This document shows, piece by piece, positions 20,781 through 31,369 of a DNA stretch of 64,000 nt; position 1 is the stretch's first letter, and every line of letters starts with the position of its first letter. The position numbers were made by a program, and so were the translations under genes. The notes under the pieces are model-generated. The model was not told the DNA's origin. It was given only the letters and a program-made list of their open reading frames with translations, and searched no databases. This DNA is from Schistosoma haematobium (Eukaryota > Platyhelminthes > Trematoda > Strigeidida > Schistosomatidae): positions 13,026,152-13,090,151 of the forward strand of contig NC_067197.1 of the NCBI RefSeq assembly GCF_000699445.3, in the 5' to 3' direction.

Positions 20781-21214
20781 GCATTTTATAACAACAAAAA
20801 CTATTTAGTCTGTCTACTGATACCATTCAATGACATGTGCCTGGCTGTCGACGTGATTTTTGATGGAACATCATAAATTCTTTTTGGGGTTAGTTAGTGG
20901 TGAGTACATTATTATTTTAAAATGGAATGTTTGTTACAATTAATCGGTATTGAGAAGTGACTGAATTTGGATACGTGAACCATCATACTCTGATTCATAG
21001 GTCAAAAAATAAAGTACTCACCACTTGAACTAAATATTATGGGTTGGATTCTAGTTTAGTTCACAGATGTGTTCTACTGAAGAGTCCTGTATTACGTCGA
21101 AATAACTATCCTTTAATTCTTTTTGGTTTTATAATGGTTTGTACAATACTCCAACTCCCATACCTTTTAGTCCCAAGGATCTAAGAATGTATCAAGAGGG
21201 AGAATTAAGTCTAG

Positions 21215-21216
<2 letters not shown>
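20781..21216. other. AT-rich DNA, nothing recognised
   Basis: No coding or repeat signal recognised. Confidence 0.4.

Positions 21217-21270
<54 letters not shown>
21217..21270. repeat. (AT)n microsatellite
   Basis: Uninterrupted AT dinucleotides for about 54 bp. Confidence 0.97.
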
Positions 21271-21272
<2 letters not shown>

Positions 21273-21769
21273 TGTTCATTTATAATCCATACTTACTGTT
21301 TCTTCATGTGATTTTGTCATAAAATGTCTTAAGTTTTTAGTTTACTAAGATATCTGGGGTTTTAATACTTAGTTTCTTAATCGCATATTGACATCATTCA
21401 ATAAACTTGGAAAACGAAAGTTCATTATATAGATGTTTCATAATAATGTGCTAAAAACCATAACAGTAACAAATTAGTTTTCACTTCAAGGATGGAATTT
21501 TCCGGTGTCCAATATCATTTCATCTCTAACAGTTATTTTTTTCTATGACAACAATTCAGTCAGTCAGTCAGTCAGCTACAACGTAGGACCAGGCACATAT
21601 ATGCATCGGTCCAAGTTGCCATACCTCATTAACACAACAAGATGAACACCGAATTGATAGAAGTAGTTAATTCAATGGTGGTAATATAAAAAGAAAGATT
21701 ATGTACAAGGATATAGTACGGGAAGAAAGAATTAGTTCGTGGGAAGAACGATATGAAGCAATTTTAATC

Positions 21770-22222
21770 TCACAGTTTAAGGGGAGACAGAGAGCGTATA
21801 GCCCTACGCCATTGTGATCGATTCTGAGCCATGTCACTCAGAGACTCCAACCATTGGTTACGATAGTCACGCAAACCCCAACCAAGTAGTCTGCATCTAC
21901 CAACATGACTCAGACTAGAAGTTAGTGACTTCAAGGAATGATGCCACGTTTTGGTTTGGCCGCCCCTAACTTTCTTCCAACCATCCCCAACGCTAGTCAG
22001 CATTGCGCGTCGTGTTAATCCGTGTTCAGGCATACGTAACACGTGGACCAACCATCTCAGTCGATGAAGATTGACAACCTCATCGACTGATTTACCATCA
22101 TTCCTTAATACCCTAAGTCTAACCTCACTATTACATACCCGGTGATCCCAGCAGACGCCAGCAATATTTCTAAGGCGTCTGTGGTCAAATACTAGTAGCT
22201 TACGAGTATCTTCTACTCCCAA
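21770..22222 (-). pseudogene. SR2-like ORF, C-terminal part
   Basis: Continues the frame of 22268-22930 after an in-frame TAG. It contains 'HRLRWLVHVLRM' and 'WLESLSDMAQNRSQWR', segments typical of the C-terminal region of trematode RTE proteins. The natural stop lies at 21770-21772. Confidence 0.85.
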
Positions 22223-22267
22223 TGGCCATGTTTCGCAGCCATAAAGTAAAACAGAACGGACTGTCGC

Positions 22268-22930
22268 CTAGTATACTCGTCCTTTTATTGATAGACGGAT
22301 ATCTCGCCTTCGCCAAAGGTGACGTAAGTTGGAAAAAGCCAAACGAGCTTTTCGAATCCGTGTTGAGATTTCATCAGACACCAACCCATTATGGCTGATC
22401 AGACTTCCAAGATAAGTGAAGTTGTCAACGCGTTCGACTACTTCACTCCCTATCCTTAGTTCAGGTGTTGACGCAGACCAGTCTTGAAGCAACAACTTGC
22501 ATTTAGGGGGAGAGAAGCGCATTCCAAACATTCTGGCATTGTTGCTCAGTGCTACCAGAAGACTCTGCATTTTGTCAGCGTCTTCACCAAACAGGACTAT
22601 GTCGTCTGCGTATTCTAAGTCGATAAGTGGACCTCCTGGATGGAGATCAATACCCGAGAATTCAGTCGACGAGAATGTTATTTCTATCAATAGGTCTATG
22701 ATGAAGTTAAACAAAAATGGAGAAAGTGAACAGCCATGACGGATACCACTTGAGGTTGCAAAAGTAGATGACAATTCGCCATAAGCCCTGACTCGACTAG
22801 TAGTGTTCGAGTAAAGAGCCTTTACAAGGTTTATGTACTTCTGTGGTACGCCTTTCAATGACAGACACTGCCACAGAATCTCGCGATCTACCGAGTCAAA
22901 TGCTGCTTTTAAGTCAAGAAAGACCACCAT
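22268..22930 (-). pseudogene. SR2-like reverse transcriptase palm
   Basis: 220 residues: motif A 'FLDLKAAFDSVDR' (4-16) with both Asp residues, motif B 'SGIRHGCSLSPFLFNF' (61-76) where the usual Gln before Gly is His, catalytic YADD (107-110), and 'NFTYLGSLISHNG'. It ends in TAG (22268-22270) that splits the protein; the frame resumes immediately. The start is artificial, at the 5' truncation; the endonuclease is missing. Confidence 0.9.
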
Positions 22931-22945
22931 TGTCGGACGCCGACT

Positions 22946-24439
22946 ACAATTACAGTATGATGATATTCTTCCCTATTAATTATATACTAAAATTGACTTT
23001 TACTAACAATTATGAAATACTGAATGAAATTTTTGCAGATCATTGATTGTAACCTACTTCCATTCATTTTTTTAAAATCCAAATAATCAGATCTGGTTCA
23101 CACGATAATCGATCAGTGAACAAACATGTGAGAATCTTTATTCTATATACATAAATTCCATTCACTTAGTTCAATCTAATCACCTAAAGGAAATTTATTC
23201 TAATGATTTTTTGTAGATTTAATATCATTTTCCTCAAAAACCAAAAAACAAAAACGGTTATCAGCTGATGAATTAATAAAGTAAAAATCAGAAATCAATA
23301 TCAAGTTATTCTGTCCTACTTTGAAATTATTCGATGATATCCACAAGACAACTAACACGAGTTTAAAATGAAGAATATAATGATTTATATTAAACACAAT
23401 ACTGTCCGATTGCTGACTAGATAAATCGATAGAGATAAAATTAAGCGTTTATTGATCGATCTGTTATTTGGACAGTATTCAACTTTTGGAATCTAGATTA
23501 GTTTATCTATCTTCATTTTATGTAATTTTTCTCTTGGATTTTGTTATTCATTCATTTGATTGTATGCATATATATAGGGAGAGAGATAAGATGTCTTTGT
23601 GCATTAATGTTTAAGTCAACTAAATTAATAACATCATGATATAAATGATGCACAGTGATTCAATGTGTACGTCTCTATTAAAGTTTAATATTGAATTTAT
23701 TTGGTTTGTATTTATCTCCATCTTGGATTTAGCTGATTACAACATAAAGAATCAGATGGATTATAATGTACATTTATATAAAGTTATTTTATATTATTTA
23801 TCTAATATTAGCTTTATTCAATATTTTTGGTACAATATAGAATTCTCAGCACAAAGTATTTGAACGAGTTTCCGTTTCTTATTTCTTGATCGATATTGAC
23901 GATAACCAATTGAGTGATCGCCAGTTAAATATTAGCATTTCACTAATCGACATCTAAATAATATTCATTCATTTCAATGCATATTGCCAACCATCACGAT
24001 TTCTCCGATTATACAGTTTTGTAATTTATACAACGAAAGGTTGTAAACGTTTTACAAACGCATCTGAATATGTTATGTAATTAATTGACATAATGATCTG
24101 TTAAAACAAATACGGAAACTGATCACTTGTTGAAATATCTAGATGTCAGGAACAGGTAGCCCAGATATTCAAGCAGACCGTCCTAAATTGATTAGGGGAC
24201 ATAGAATTTAAATTCCTTTGCTCTTTTTTCAACCTAAATTCTCACATGTATACGCAAAAAGTCTACTATGAAATAGAAATTGTTACATCCCTTTCCATGA
24301 CCAGTGTCATTCACTTACTGAATGCTCAACCGTCAAATATGTTAGTTTATTAAATGTTTTCCAAGTAAACAGATAAACTTTAAATACAGATTACTTGTAT
24401 CGCGGTTTCACTTTTTAAAGAGAAAACACAAGTTTTTTT
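22946..24439. other. 1.5 kb AT-rich DNA, nothing recognised
   Basis: Several short open frames occur, but none has recognisable motifs. Confidence 0.45.
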
Positions 24440-24593
24440 TTATGGAGTTTTGTTCTCTGAGCTGGATGGTTTGGTCATGGGGCTTTCATCGTTCTTCTGA
24501 ACGACATCACCAGCACAAACTTCAGGTAGACTTCTACCTGAACAAGACTATATCAAAATCATCCACCTGAGCTACAAATATTCTCCACCATCT
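24440..24593 (+). mobile_element. Short PLE-derived insertion
   Basis: Begins 'ggagttttgttctctgagc' like 7580-8022 and continues 'tggatggtttggtcatgggg', then ends 'ccacctgagctacaaatatt' plus 'ctccaccatctca'. Shared ends with 7580-8022 and a shared terminus with 51064-51140 define the family. A 6-bp 'caagtt' at 24429-24434 and 24594-24599 may be a short target duplication. Confidence 0.65.
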
Positions 24594-24599
24594 CAAGTT

Positions 24600-25834
24600 C
24601 TTCTGTAAACCTTTTTTTGTTTTTTCTGATTCACTAAATTGGGAGCAAGACAGTTGAGGTGTTACTGTTACATAGGTGTAACATAGTTTAGGCGGATGTA
24701 TTTCATTTGGTAGTAGCATTATCGGCCCTGAAAATAAAGGTGGTACGCGTTTATAATGATACATACCAGGAAGATCTATTAACTGTCATAATCAAAAGAT
24801 TAATTTAATTGTTAAAGGTATGACAACATGTAATACTAACCGCTACTAAGTTATATATTACATTCACGGGTTATTTACTTATGTATAAAAACACTAAGTG
24901 AAAATAAATACTTAGTTCAGATGTAATGTTGTGTAAATGAGGAAATAAATCATTGAAAAGGGTTGTTAGTCTATAAAATTCTTGATTATTAAGTTTGTAT
25001 AAATAACTTTTAAACTCCTTAGTAAACCTAAATTCCAAAGTATATGTTTCTTACCTTACAAATAATGATAAGGATTTAGAGGCTCGATAGTGAAGTCACT
25101 TAAAACAATGATTAACTGACATTTCTTTGCATTTTTGTCAATCATAGTTATAGGTTACTAGACGAAATGAAGGCAATATGTTGGTCTATATAAGTCATCT
25201 GATAAAATTTATGACTCTTATAAATTATAGGATTATCTACAGAGGTATTTTTGATAGGTATAATATCACATTGCTTTGTACTGCTGTGTAGAAAATTAAT
25301 ATTCACCATTACTATTATCATCTAGATCGAAATCGCGAGAGTTTAGTTAGGTGAAGCAAGTTCGAATTCCCCTGCCTGTTGATATTAACATAATGCGTAC
25401 ATTATTGAATATATACTGGACGTCTGGACTCATGAATATATGTAAATCTGTCAGTCATTTTCTGCAGAATACGTTAAAAACTGTGAATCAATTCTTAACT
25501 GTTTAGTTTACAATTTGAAACCGATTTTCTTGGCAATGCGACCATTCTTGAAATTAAAGTGTACAGAGATAGGTTCCTTCCAACTTCAGTACATTCCATC
25601 CTTTGCTTTCATGTTATCTCTTATTCACTGATAAATGTTTGATGACAGTCGTTATCACACAAAGATATTCTCTTCCCTTAATGATGATAGTTGTATGAAA
25701 CATTCAAAGAATTTAGTTTATGTTTAAATGATCAATTTTTTTAAATTTATTTATTAAAGTGAACTAATACAGTAAATGAGATGAAGGGAATGAAAATTAA
25801 GAAAAAAACTGTAGACAAAAGTCGATTTCAAAAA
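24600..25834. other. AT-rich DNA, possible tRNA-like relic
   Basis: Near 25325-25372 a block 'gcaagttcgaattcccctgc' recalls a tRNA-like box B, but neighbouring SINE blocks are not recognisable. Otherwise nothing. Confidence 0.3.
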
Positions 25835-25915
25835 TGTTGGCTAGTGTCTACCAAGAGAATAACGAAGGAGCATTCCTTTCTATTTGGAACTCATCAGCTG
25901 GATGTACCTGCATCC
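25835..25915 (-). ncRNA. Sm-alpha type hammerhead relic
   Basis: The minus strand has 'ggatgcaggtacatcc', AG, intact CTGATGAG, and 'ttccaaatag', then decays (AAAGGAAT where GGACGAAAC is expected). The downstream 'gacactagccaaca' matches the Sm-alpha flank. Inactive. Confidence 0.75.
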
Positions 25916-26736
25916 GTGTTGGATTTCATTCCAGTGACCTAACGCAGTACCATTCACTTTAAACACCCATTGCCTGATCCATTTAGCCACTAAGTTCAGA
26001 AAGCTATTGTGTATTTTTTTCGTTTCTCTAATATTTAACGTTTGTATTACTAGAATGATGTGAAAGTAACCACAAGAGAATTTTTAATTATTATTATATC
26101 TGATTCTACATTACCACAGAATACTCACATAGACTTTATCGTAATTAAACTTTTATTTAAGCATTGATCAGTAACAATAATAAGTCACTGAAGAGTATTG
26201 GATATACATATGTTAACTCTTAACTTTGTAGAAACTACATATTCACAACTAATTCTAGTTGGATAATTGAACATACTTTAGATAAACGTTATTCACTGTA
26301 ACTTTTAAATATATTTATATCAGTTATTCACTATTGAATATATATGGTAACCTTTAATTTTAATCAATATTCATGCATATCTTTTGACCTCATTCAATTA
26401 GAATTCAATAATGTTGCTGAATATATAGATATTGTCACCATTTGTTTTAATAAAGTTATCTTAATTCTTACAGAACTGCTCATTCCAAACTAATAACAGT
26501 GTTAACCAGTGTCAACAAAAAAAGTTCTCATTTGAATGTTTACAAAATATTTATTTACTATTCAAATAATATGTAAAAGGTAACTAATATGATATGGTTT
26601 TTTAACACAATGAATGATTATTATAAGCACAAAGAAGAGGGACGTCTTTACCTAATCTGCTGTAGATGAGAATGTGAATACATCATTCTGTCCGCACACA
26701 GACACACACACGTACACGTAGATATTACAGTCAATT
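25916..26736. other. AT-rich DNA, nothing recognised
   Basis: No coding or repeat signal recognised. Confidence 0.4.
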
Positions 26737-27112
26737 CAATGGTTGAGATCATGAGTTAATTGGAACTAGACCACTTTGGAAAACCTGGTACCAGTGGATG
26801 GTCGTTTCGTCCTATTGTGGAACTCCTTAACAATGCACATCCATGATCCCGCCTGACGAGATTTGAACCCAAGACCTATCAGTTTCGCGAGCGAACGCTT
26901 AACCTCTAGACCACTGCGCCAGCCGGTATTCAACGATGTTAATGTTTAACTTCAACCAATCCACCATTGTCTTCAGTGGGTTATTATTTCACTGCTATCG
27001 TGGATGCACACTGCTGAGGAGTCCCACAATAGGACGAAACAGTCATCCAGTGCTTTCAGGTTTTCCATGCTAGTCTAGTTTCGATTGACTCATGATCTCA
27101 ATCATTGTAATT
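26737..27112. mobile_element. Fold-back SINE
   Basis: The minus half (26737-26985) carries tail, a broken ribozyme block (TTAAGGAG), box B, box A region and part of the head. The plus half (26997-27112) restarts just before the ribozyme block and ends in the tail. Tails point outward. Confidence 0.85.
27009..27052 (+). ncRNA. Hammerhead ribozyme candidate in SINE
   Basis: CACTG, core CTGAGGAG, TCC-loop-GGA, CGAAAC, loop AGTC, cleavage triplet ATC (allowed as NUH), CAGTG. Stem I has five pairs and stem II three clean pairs; stem III loses one of its two pairs (C.A). Possibly weakly active. Confidence 0.55.
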
Positions 27113-27484
27113 TATCTATTCTGTCTAAAATAAAATTGAATACAATTTATGTGTTCTCTGTAATTTGTTTTTTTTCGGTTACAAATATATGAATGACCAT
27201 TATACAAACAAATTACAATTACACTGATTAGTTGAAATATAATTTTGAATCAGAATACTGTAATTTTTACATTTTCTCACGTTTTCACAATGTTTCCGTG
27301 ATTTATTTTGTTTAGGGGGGGATATCGTAAGTGGATGAATTAACTTTAAATGAAATTGTTTTCTTTCTTTAATATAATTTAGTGCTTGTTTATATTTATC
27401 ATACCATATATATGTAATTTAATTTTAATCTTATAAAAACACGTACATGTTTATGCATTAACTAGATTATGTTCAAATTATTAT
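27113..27484. other. AT-rich DNA, nothing recognised
   Basis: No coding or repeat signal recognised. Confidence 0.4.
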
Positions 27485-27571
27485 CAGAATGGGTTTTGTG
27501 GAGATTTTTAGAAATTTCACTGGTTGAAATCATGAGTCAGTTGAAGCTAGACCACCATGGAAAATATGGAG

Positions 27572-27617
27572 GCACTGGACGGCTGTTTCGTCCTAGTATG
27601 GGACTCCTCAGCAGTGC
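27572..27617 (-). ncRNA. Hammerhead ribozyme in SINE, best candidate
   Basis: On the minus strand: stem I strand GCACTG (27612-27617), core CTGAGGAG (27604-27611), TCC-CATACTA-GGA stem-loop II, CGAAAC, loop AGCC, GTC, and stem I strand CAGTGC (27572-27577). All invariant positions of the hammerhead (CUGANGA, GAAA, NUH) are met. Stem I has six pairs, stem II four, stem III two (the short stem III is also seen in the Sm-alpha ribozyme). Position 7 is G, a position allowed to vary. Cleavage is predicted after GTC (between 27578 and 27577 on this strand). Confidence 0.85.
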
Positions 27618-27850
27618 GCATCCACGATCCGGCCGCCCGCGAGATTCGAACCCAGGATCTATCAGTCTCGCGCCAGGCGCTTAATCAACTAGACCACTGA
27701 GCCGGCATCCAACGGTGTTAATGTCTAACTTCAACCAATCCACGAAGTTGCGCCACCGTACATCATTGTCTTCAGTGAGTTCCTATCTAACAACAGACCT
27801 GGTTGAACTCCACTGATAACGACTTCTCACTAGAACTCCAGGAGTGTCTC

Positions 27851-27890
27851 CTGAGGAGTCCCATAAACGGACGAAACGGCCGTCCGGTGC
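27851..27890 (+). ncRNA. Hammerhead core without its stem I partner
   Basis: CTGAGGAG, TCC-loop-GGA, CGAAAC, GGCC, GTC and CGGTGC are intact, but the upstream strand (from the joined minus half) cannot pair with CGGTGC, so stem I is lost. Confidence 0.7.
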
Positions 27891-28230
27891 TTCCAGGTTT
27901 TCCATGGTGGTCTGGCTTCAATTGACTCATGGTTTCAACCAGTATGTTCAAATTAGTTTATTCACTTGTATAACAACGAAAATAATTGAACATTTAATCA
28001 AAAGAGTCTTTTTTTCAGGTGTATTGTACATTTCATAAAGATGTTTATATGTTTATTAACAGTAATATGATAACATTGTTCGATGTTGGTTTATAGAAAC
28101 AGTAGAAAAAAAGTATTCAGTATTAGGGAGTTTAAATTTTTTCTCCTGACTTGAAATGTCTCAACACGATCACTCTTCAACTGATATCAAAGTTGTAATG
28201 AGAGTTACAATTAAAATAAAGGTAAATATT

Positions 28231-28239
28231 AAATTATTT
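28231..28239 (+). repeat. Probable target-site duplication, left
   Basis: aaattattt here and at 28437-28445 bracket the fold-back dimer. Being short and AT-rich, chance is possible. Confidence 0.55.
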
Positions 28240-28436
28240 TAATAGTTGAGATGATGAGTCATTTGAAGATAGATCACTATGGAAAACCTGAAAGCACTAG
28301 ATGGGTGTTTCGTTCTGTTGTGGGACTCCTAGTATTTTCAGTGCTTCTAGATTTTCCATGGTAGTCTAGCTTCAATTGACACATGATCTCTACTATTAAA
28401 ATTACTAATAATATCCACACAACCCCTTCTGATACA
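28240..28436 (+). mobile_element. Unit fold-back SINE dimer, copy 1
   Basis: A minus half (tail through 'gggactcct' of the ribozyme block, to 28330), an 8-bp filler (28331-28338), and a plus half beginning 'cagtgcttctag' (28339), which is the first base after the hammerhead cleavage site, through the complete tail to 'cccttctgat'. The same dimer with the same filler lies inverted at 31183-31369, and similarity stops at the dimer ends. Confidence 0.85.
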
Positions 28437-28445
28437 AAATTATTT
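28437..28445 (+). repeat. Probable target-site duplication, right
   Basis: Second copy of aaattattt, see 28231-28239. Confidence 0.55.
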
Positions 28446-28584
28446 GTCTTACTAAGAGTAACAAAAATAGTAATAATTCTATTACTATTACAGTGATGTA
28501 AAGATTGTTGAATTTGAAGCTCTACAACACCCTATGATAACAATTATCATTTGCTTGTGAGTGAATAACTTTGAGAATTCATTC

Positions 28585-28870
28585 CTGGATTTCTAGTTAA
28601 AAGCTGTGATCAATAAAGTTCAACCTCGTTCGGCATGAGACAAATATGATTAGTCGCAATAGATGATTGCCATGTAATATGGCGAACGTAAAGAAATTAC
28701 AAATGCAAACCAATCAATATGGACTGAGGGATATGAATTTTGAATGTTTGCAATGTCGTATGAAATCCCTGAGTTCGAGTCCTGATGTGGTCGTGAATAT
28801 GCCCTAATGAGGAGTTCAATAATGTGACGTATCTACAATCCGGATCACTATGGTTTTCAATAATAACCCA
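28585..28870 (+). mobile_element. Highly degenerate SINE
   Basis: Ordered traces: 'aaagctgtgatcaataaagt' (head), 'cctgagttcgagtcctg' (box B), 'gccctaatgaggagttc' (ribozyme core remnant), and 'ggttttcaata' (tail). Confidence 0.6.
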
Positions 28871-29039
28871 ATTTATTATATCACTTGAAAATAAATCGAT
28901 TTTCGAAAAAAAAAAGTAAAAGTAAAAATCTAACTTTTTGTGTGTATGATTTTATTGACTTATAAACCCTTCGTTTATTAAGTTCCAAGCTATGCGTTTA
29001 ATCAACTACATACATATTTGTCCATTTATCTGCATTTTG

Positions 29040-29040
<1 letters not shown>

Positions 29041-29085
<45 letters not shown>
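29041..29085. repeat. (TA)n microsatellite
   Basis: About 22 uninterrupted TA units. Confidence 0.97.
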
Positions 29086-29088
<3 letters not shown>

Positions 29089-29511
29089 TTATTGATTCTT
29101 TTTCATTTAACATCAGTCAGACATATTCACATATCTACTACTTTGTATCTAGGTGAATTTATTTTCAAACAATTCATATTTACAATAAGTTACAAATAAA
29201 CCCTATGGAACTTCTCAAGCTACGAACTAATAATCTTCAAAATAGACACATTTTAGTTATGAACGCCCCTCCCCCCCCAAGAAAAAACAACAAAATATAT
29301 AGATCAAATAATTTTCCAGCATATCGAATCTAATCTCTATGACTTAAATATGTATATCAGATGTGTAAAATGTTCACAAAATTTTATCAAGCCATTTCTA
29401 GAAAGTAAAACATATCACCACTTAAATTTATGTATATCATATAGAAACAATAGACAGTATTATAACTGAATGTGTTTGAACTTCACACATTGTAAAATAG
29501 GATATGTTATA
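29086..29511. other. AT-rich DNA, nothing recognised
   Basis: No coding or repeat signal recognised, apart from a run of C near 29270. Confidence 0.4.
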
Positions 29512-29790
29512 TTTTGGTGCGTGCTATCGATGTCGACAGTTATAAATAATATGTATCATCAATTGAATATGAAATGACTGGTGGCAGAAGGTTAAGAAGA
29601 TTGAGGAGAAGAGAATGAGAACATAGATTGATTGATGTGGAAATGAAGGAAAAATCAAGTCGGAGACAATTGATTGGCATTTTGTAAATAAAGTATTTAC
29701 TGTATGGTTCTCAGATTCTGCCATGGTATTCTGTAGTGCCGTATTCAAGTTCATTTGGTTGTCCCCACCTGTGTTCACGTTTGATACAAT
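29512..29790. repeat. Dispersed repeat family R2, copy 2
   Basis: Shares 'atgtcgacag', 'aatatgtatcat', 'ggtggcagaaggttaagaag', 'gtaaataaagtatttactgt' and 'cctgtgttcacg' with the copies at 13052 and 30618, in the same order. Non-coding as far as can be seen. Confidence 0.6.
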
Positions 29791-30267
29791 AAATTCTAGA
29801 GATATTTTCCACAGTTACTTTGTTGAGACAATTCAATCGAATGATATAACTAGTGATAATGATAAATTCTACAGAAGAGATAATATGGTCACTGAACTGT
29901 CTCTTAAATTCCAACCAAATAGACTTCAAAAGAGAGAATCAGTAGAATACTGGTTGAGCATTTGATTTGTACGTATTAGAGGGATCATTGATTAGTGACT
30001 AATTTTATGTTAGTTAAATTCTTATGGCTAATCAGTTTCTACCGATCAAGTTGAAGTGCAACAGTCACTAGCCCAAGTGTCGATGTCGTTTAGACAATGT
30101 TTCGATATTGGGCGATTAGAGGTAATCGGCAGGAAAATTTTGACCTGAGTTTTGTGCTAGTTGGCACTCTTCATCATGGTGTACCTATAATCTTGGGAGA
30201 ACTAACTTTCCCTGTAGGATATGAACATACGTCTTTTGGTTTCGATTATAATTATCCCAGTCCTACA
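29791..30267. other. No assigned feature
   Basis: Short open frames only; no motif recognised. Confidence 0.35.
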
Positions 30268-30370
30268 GGAGGTCAGTCGTCGTCCAAATAACTCAGTGGT
30301 GATAACGTCTCAGACTGTGAAACCGAGTGACTAAAATTTAAATTTCACACTGATCCTCAGTCCCCTTAAG
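30268..30370 (+). mobile_element. Possible second tRNA-like relic
   Basis: 'aactcagtggtgataacg' followed by 'ctcagactgtgaaaccgag' looks like a tRNA-type box A region of a different tRNA-derived repeat; the box B region is degenerate. Confidence 0.35.
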
Positions 30371-30582
30371 ATTGCAGATAAGATTTACGAAAAAACGCTA
30401 ACTAGCACAAATCATAAATCCACAGTTTTGTGTCCACTACTGCCAAACACTTAACATCTAAATATTTTTTATAGTTGACGAGTGAATTATATGATGGGAT
30501 ACAAGATACTATTACTATACACTACCTAATCAACCAAAGTAGTATGCTTGCCTATTTAGTACAGTTACCCGCTGTGGAGAGC

Positions 30583-30613
<31 letters not shown>
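30583..30613. repeat. (TAG)n microsatellite
   Basis: About ten TAG units. Confidence 0.95.
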
Positions 30614-30614
<1 letters not shown>

Positions 30615-30617
30615 TGT

Positions 30618-30865
30618 GGTGTACACCACTTATGCGATCAGACATAAGCAGTATGTAGCGGGAATTGGAAGTGGAATGCCTACCAGCAGAAGAGTTAAAT
30701 AAAGAGAAGAGGAATGAAAAGAGAGTGATCAAAATAAAAACTGGATTTGAAAAATGACGCATTATGCAAAGAACAACTGAAGGAAGATATATGAATGATG
30801 TATTTATTGTATAATTTCGATATTTTACAAATTCACTGTGTGCTTACGCGTGATATGATAGTCAG
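30618..30865. repeat. Dispersed repeat family R2, copy 3
   Basis: Shares 'cagacataagcagtatgta', 'tggaatgcct', 'cagcagaag' and an A/G-rich block followed by 'atgaatgatgtatttattgt' with the other two copies. It directly follows the TAG microsatellite. Confidence 0.6.
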
Positions 30866-31182
30866 TTCACTTCAGTAGTAATAGTAGTGATAATAATAAT
30901 AATAGTGATATAACTATTGGTGGTATCCATGCTTGTTTATTAATCCTATGTATATGTGTTCATAGACTATGTTTAAAACAAAATGATCCAGTTACGAGAT
31001 ATTGTATTCAATCCTGTAATAAGACAAATGTCGTGAAAATTCAGTTACCTACCAATATCAACATCATGCTCATTTTCATTTTTGAAAATCTCATTTAAGA
31101 AAATTGATTTATGAATATTATCTTTACAAATGTGTAAATGCAGAAATATTCTAGTCAGCTTCAACTGCTATAAATCAGAAGG

Positions 31183-31369
31183 GGTTTTCGTGGATCTCAT
31201 AGTAATTTTAATAGTAGAGATCATGTGTTAATTGAAGCTAGACTACCATGGAAAATCTAGAAGCACTGAAAATACTAGGAGTCCCACAACAGAACGAAAC
31301 ACCCGTCTAGTGCTTTCAGGTTTTCCATAGTGATCTATCTTCAATTTACTCATCATCTCAACTATTGAT
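31183..31369 (-). mobile_element. Unit fold-back SINE dimer, copy 2
   Basis: The reverse complement matches 28240-28436 closely, including the filler 'agtatttt' between the two halves and the start of the second half at the ribozyme cleavage point. Flanking sequences differ on both sides, so this is an independent insertion rather than part of a longer duplication. Confidence 0.85.

Larger units (their letters stand above)
21553..22945 (-). mobile_element. 5'-truncated SR2-like RTE LINE
   Basis: Minus-strand fragment with the reverse transcriptase palm and C-terminal region, then a 3' untranslated region (21553-21769) ending in ACTG/TGAC tetranucleotide repeats (21556-21577). It belongs to a different RTE lineage from the 9.7-12.9 kb element: its motif A context is 'FLDLKAAFDSVDR' and it has a YADD box. 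Only one stop codon breaks the frame. The flanks 'acaacaattcag' (left) and 'actacaattacag' (right, ~22943-22956) may be an imperfect target duplication. Confidence 0.9.
27485..27945. mobile_element. Head-to-head SINE dimer
   Basis: The minus half (27485-27842) is a complete SINE from tail to head. The plus half (27843-27945) starts inside the ribozyme block at CTGAGGAG and continues through the tail. The join falls in a short shared 'ctcct' between head and ribozyme. The ribozyme blocks of both halves keep an intact core. Confidence 0.88.

Noticed and set aside
21217..21270. CRISPR-like or satellite array at AT runs
   Set aside because: Plain dinucleotide microsatellites without spacers; the organism is eukaryotic.
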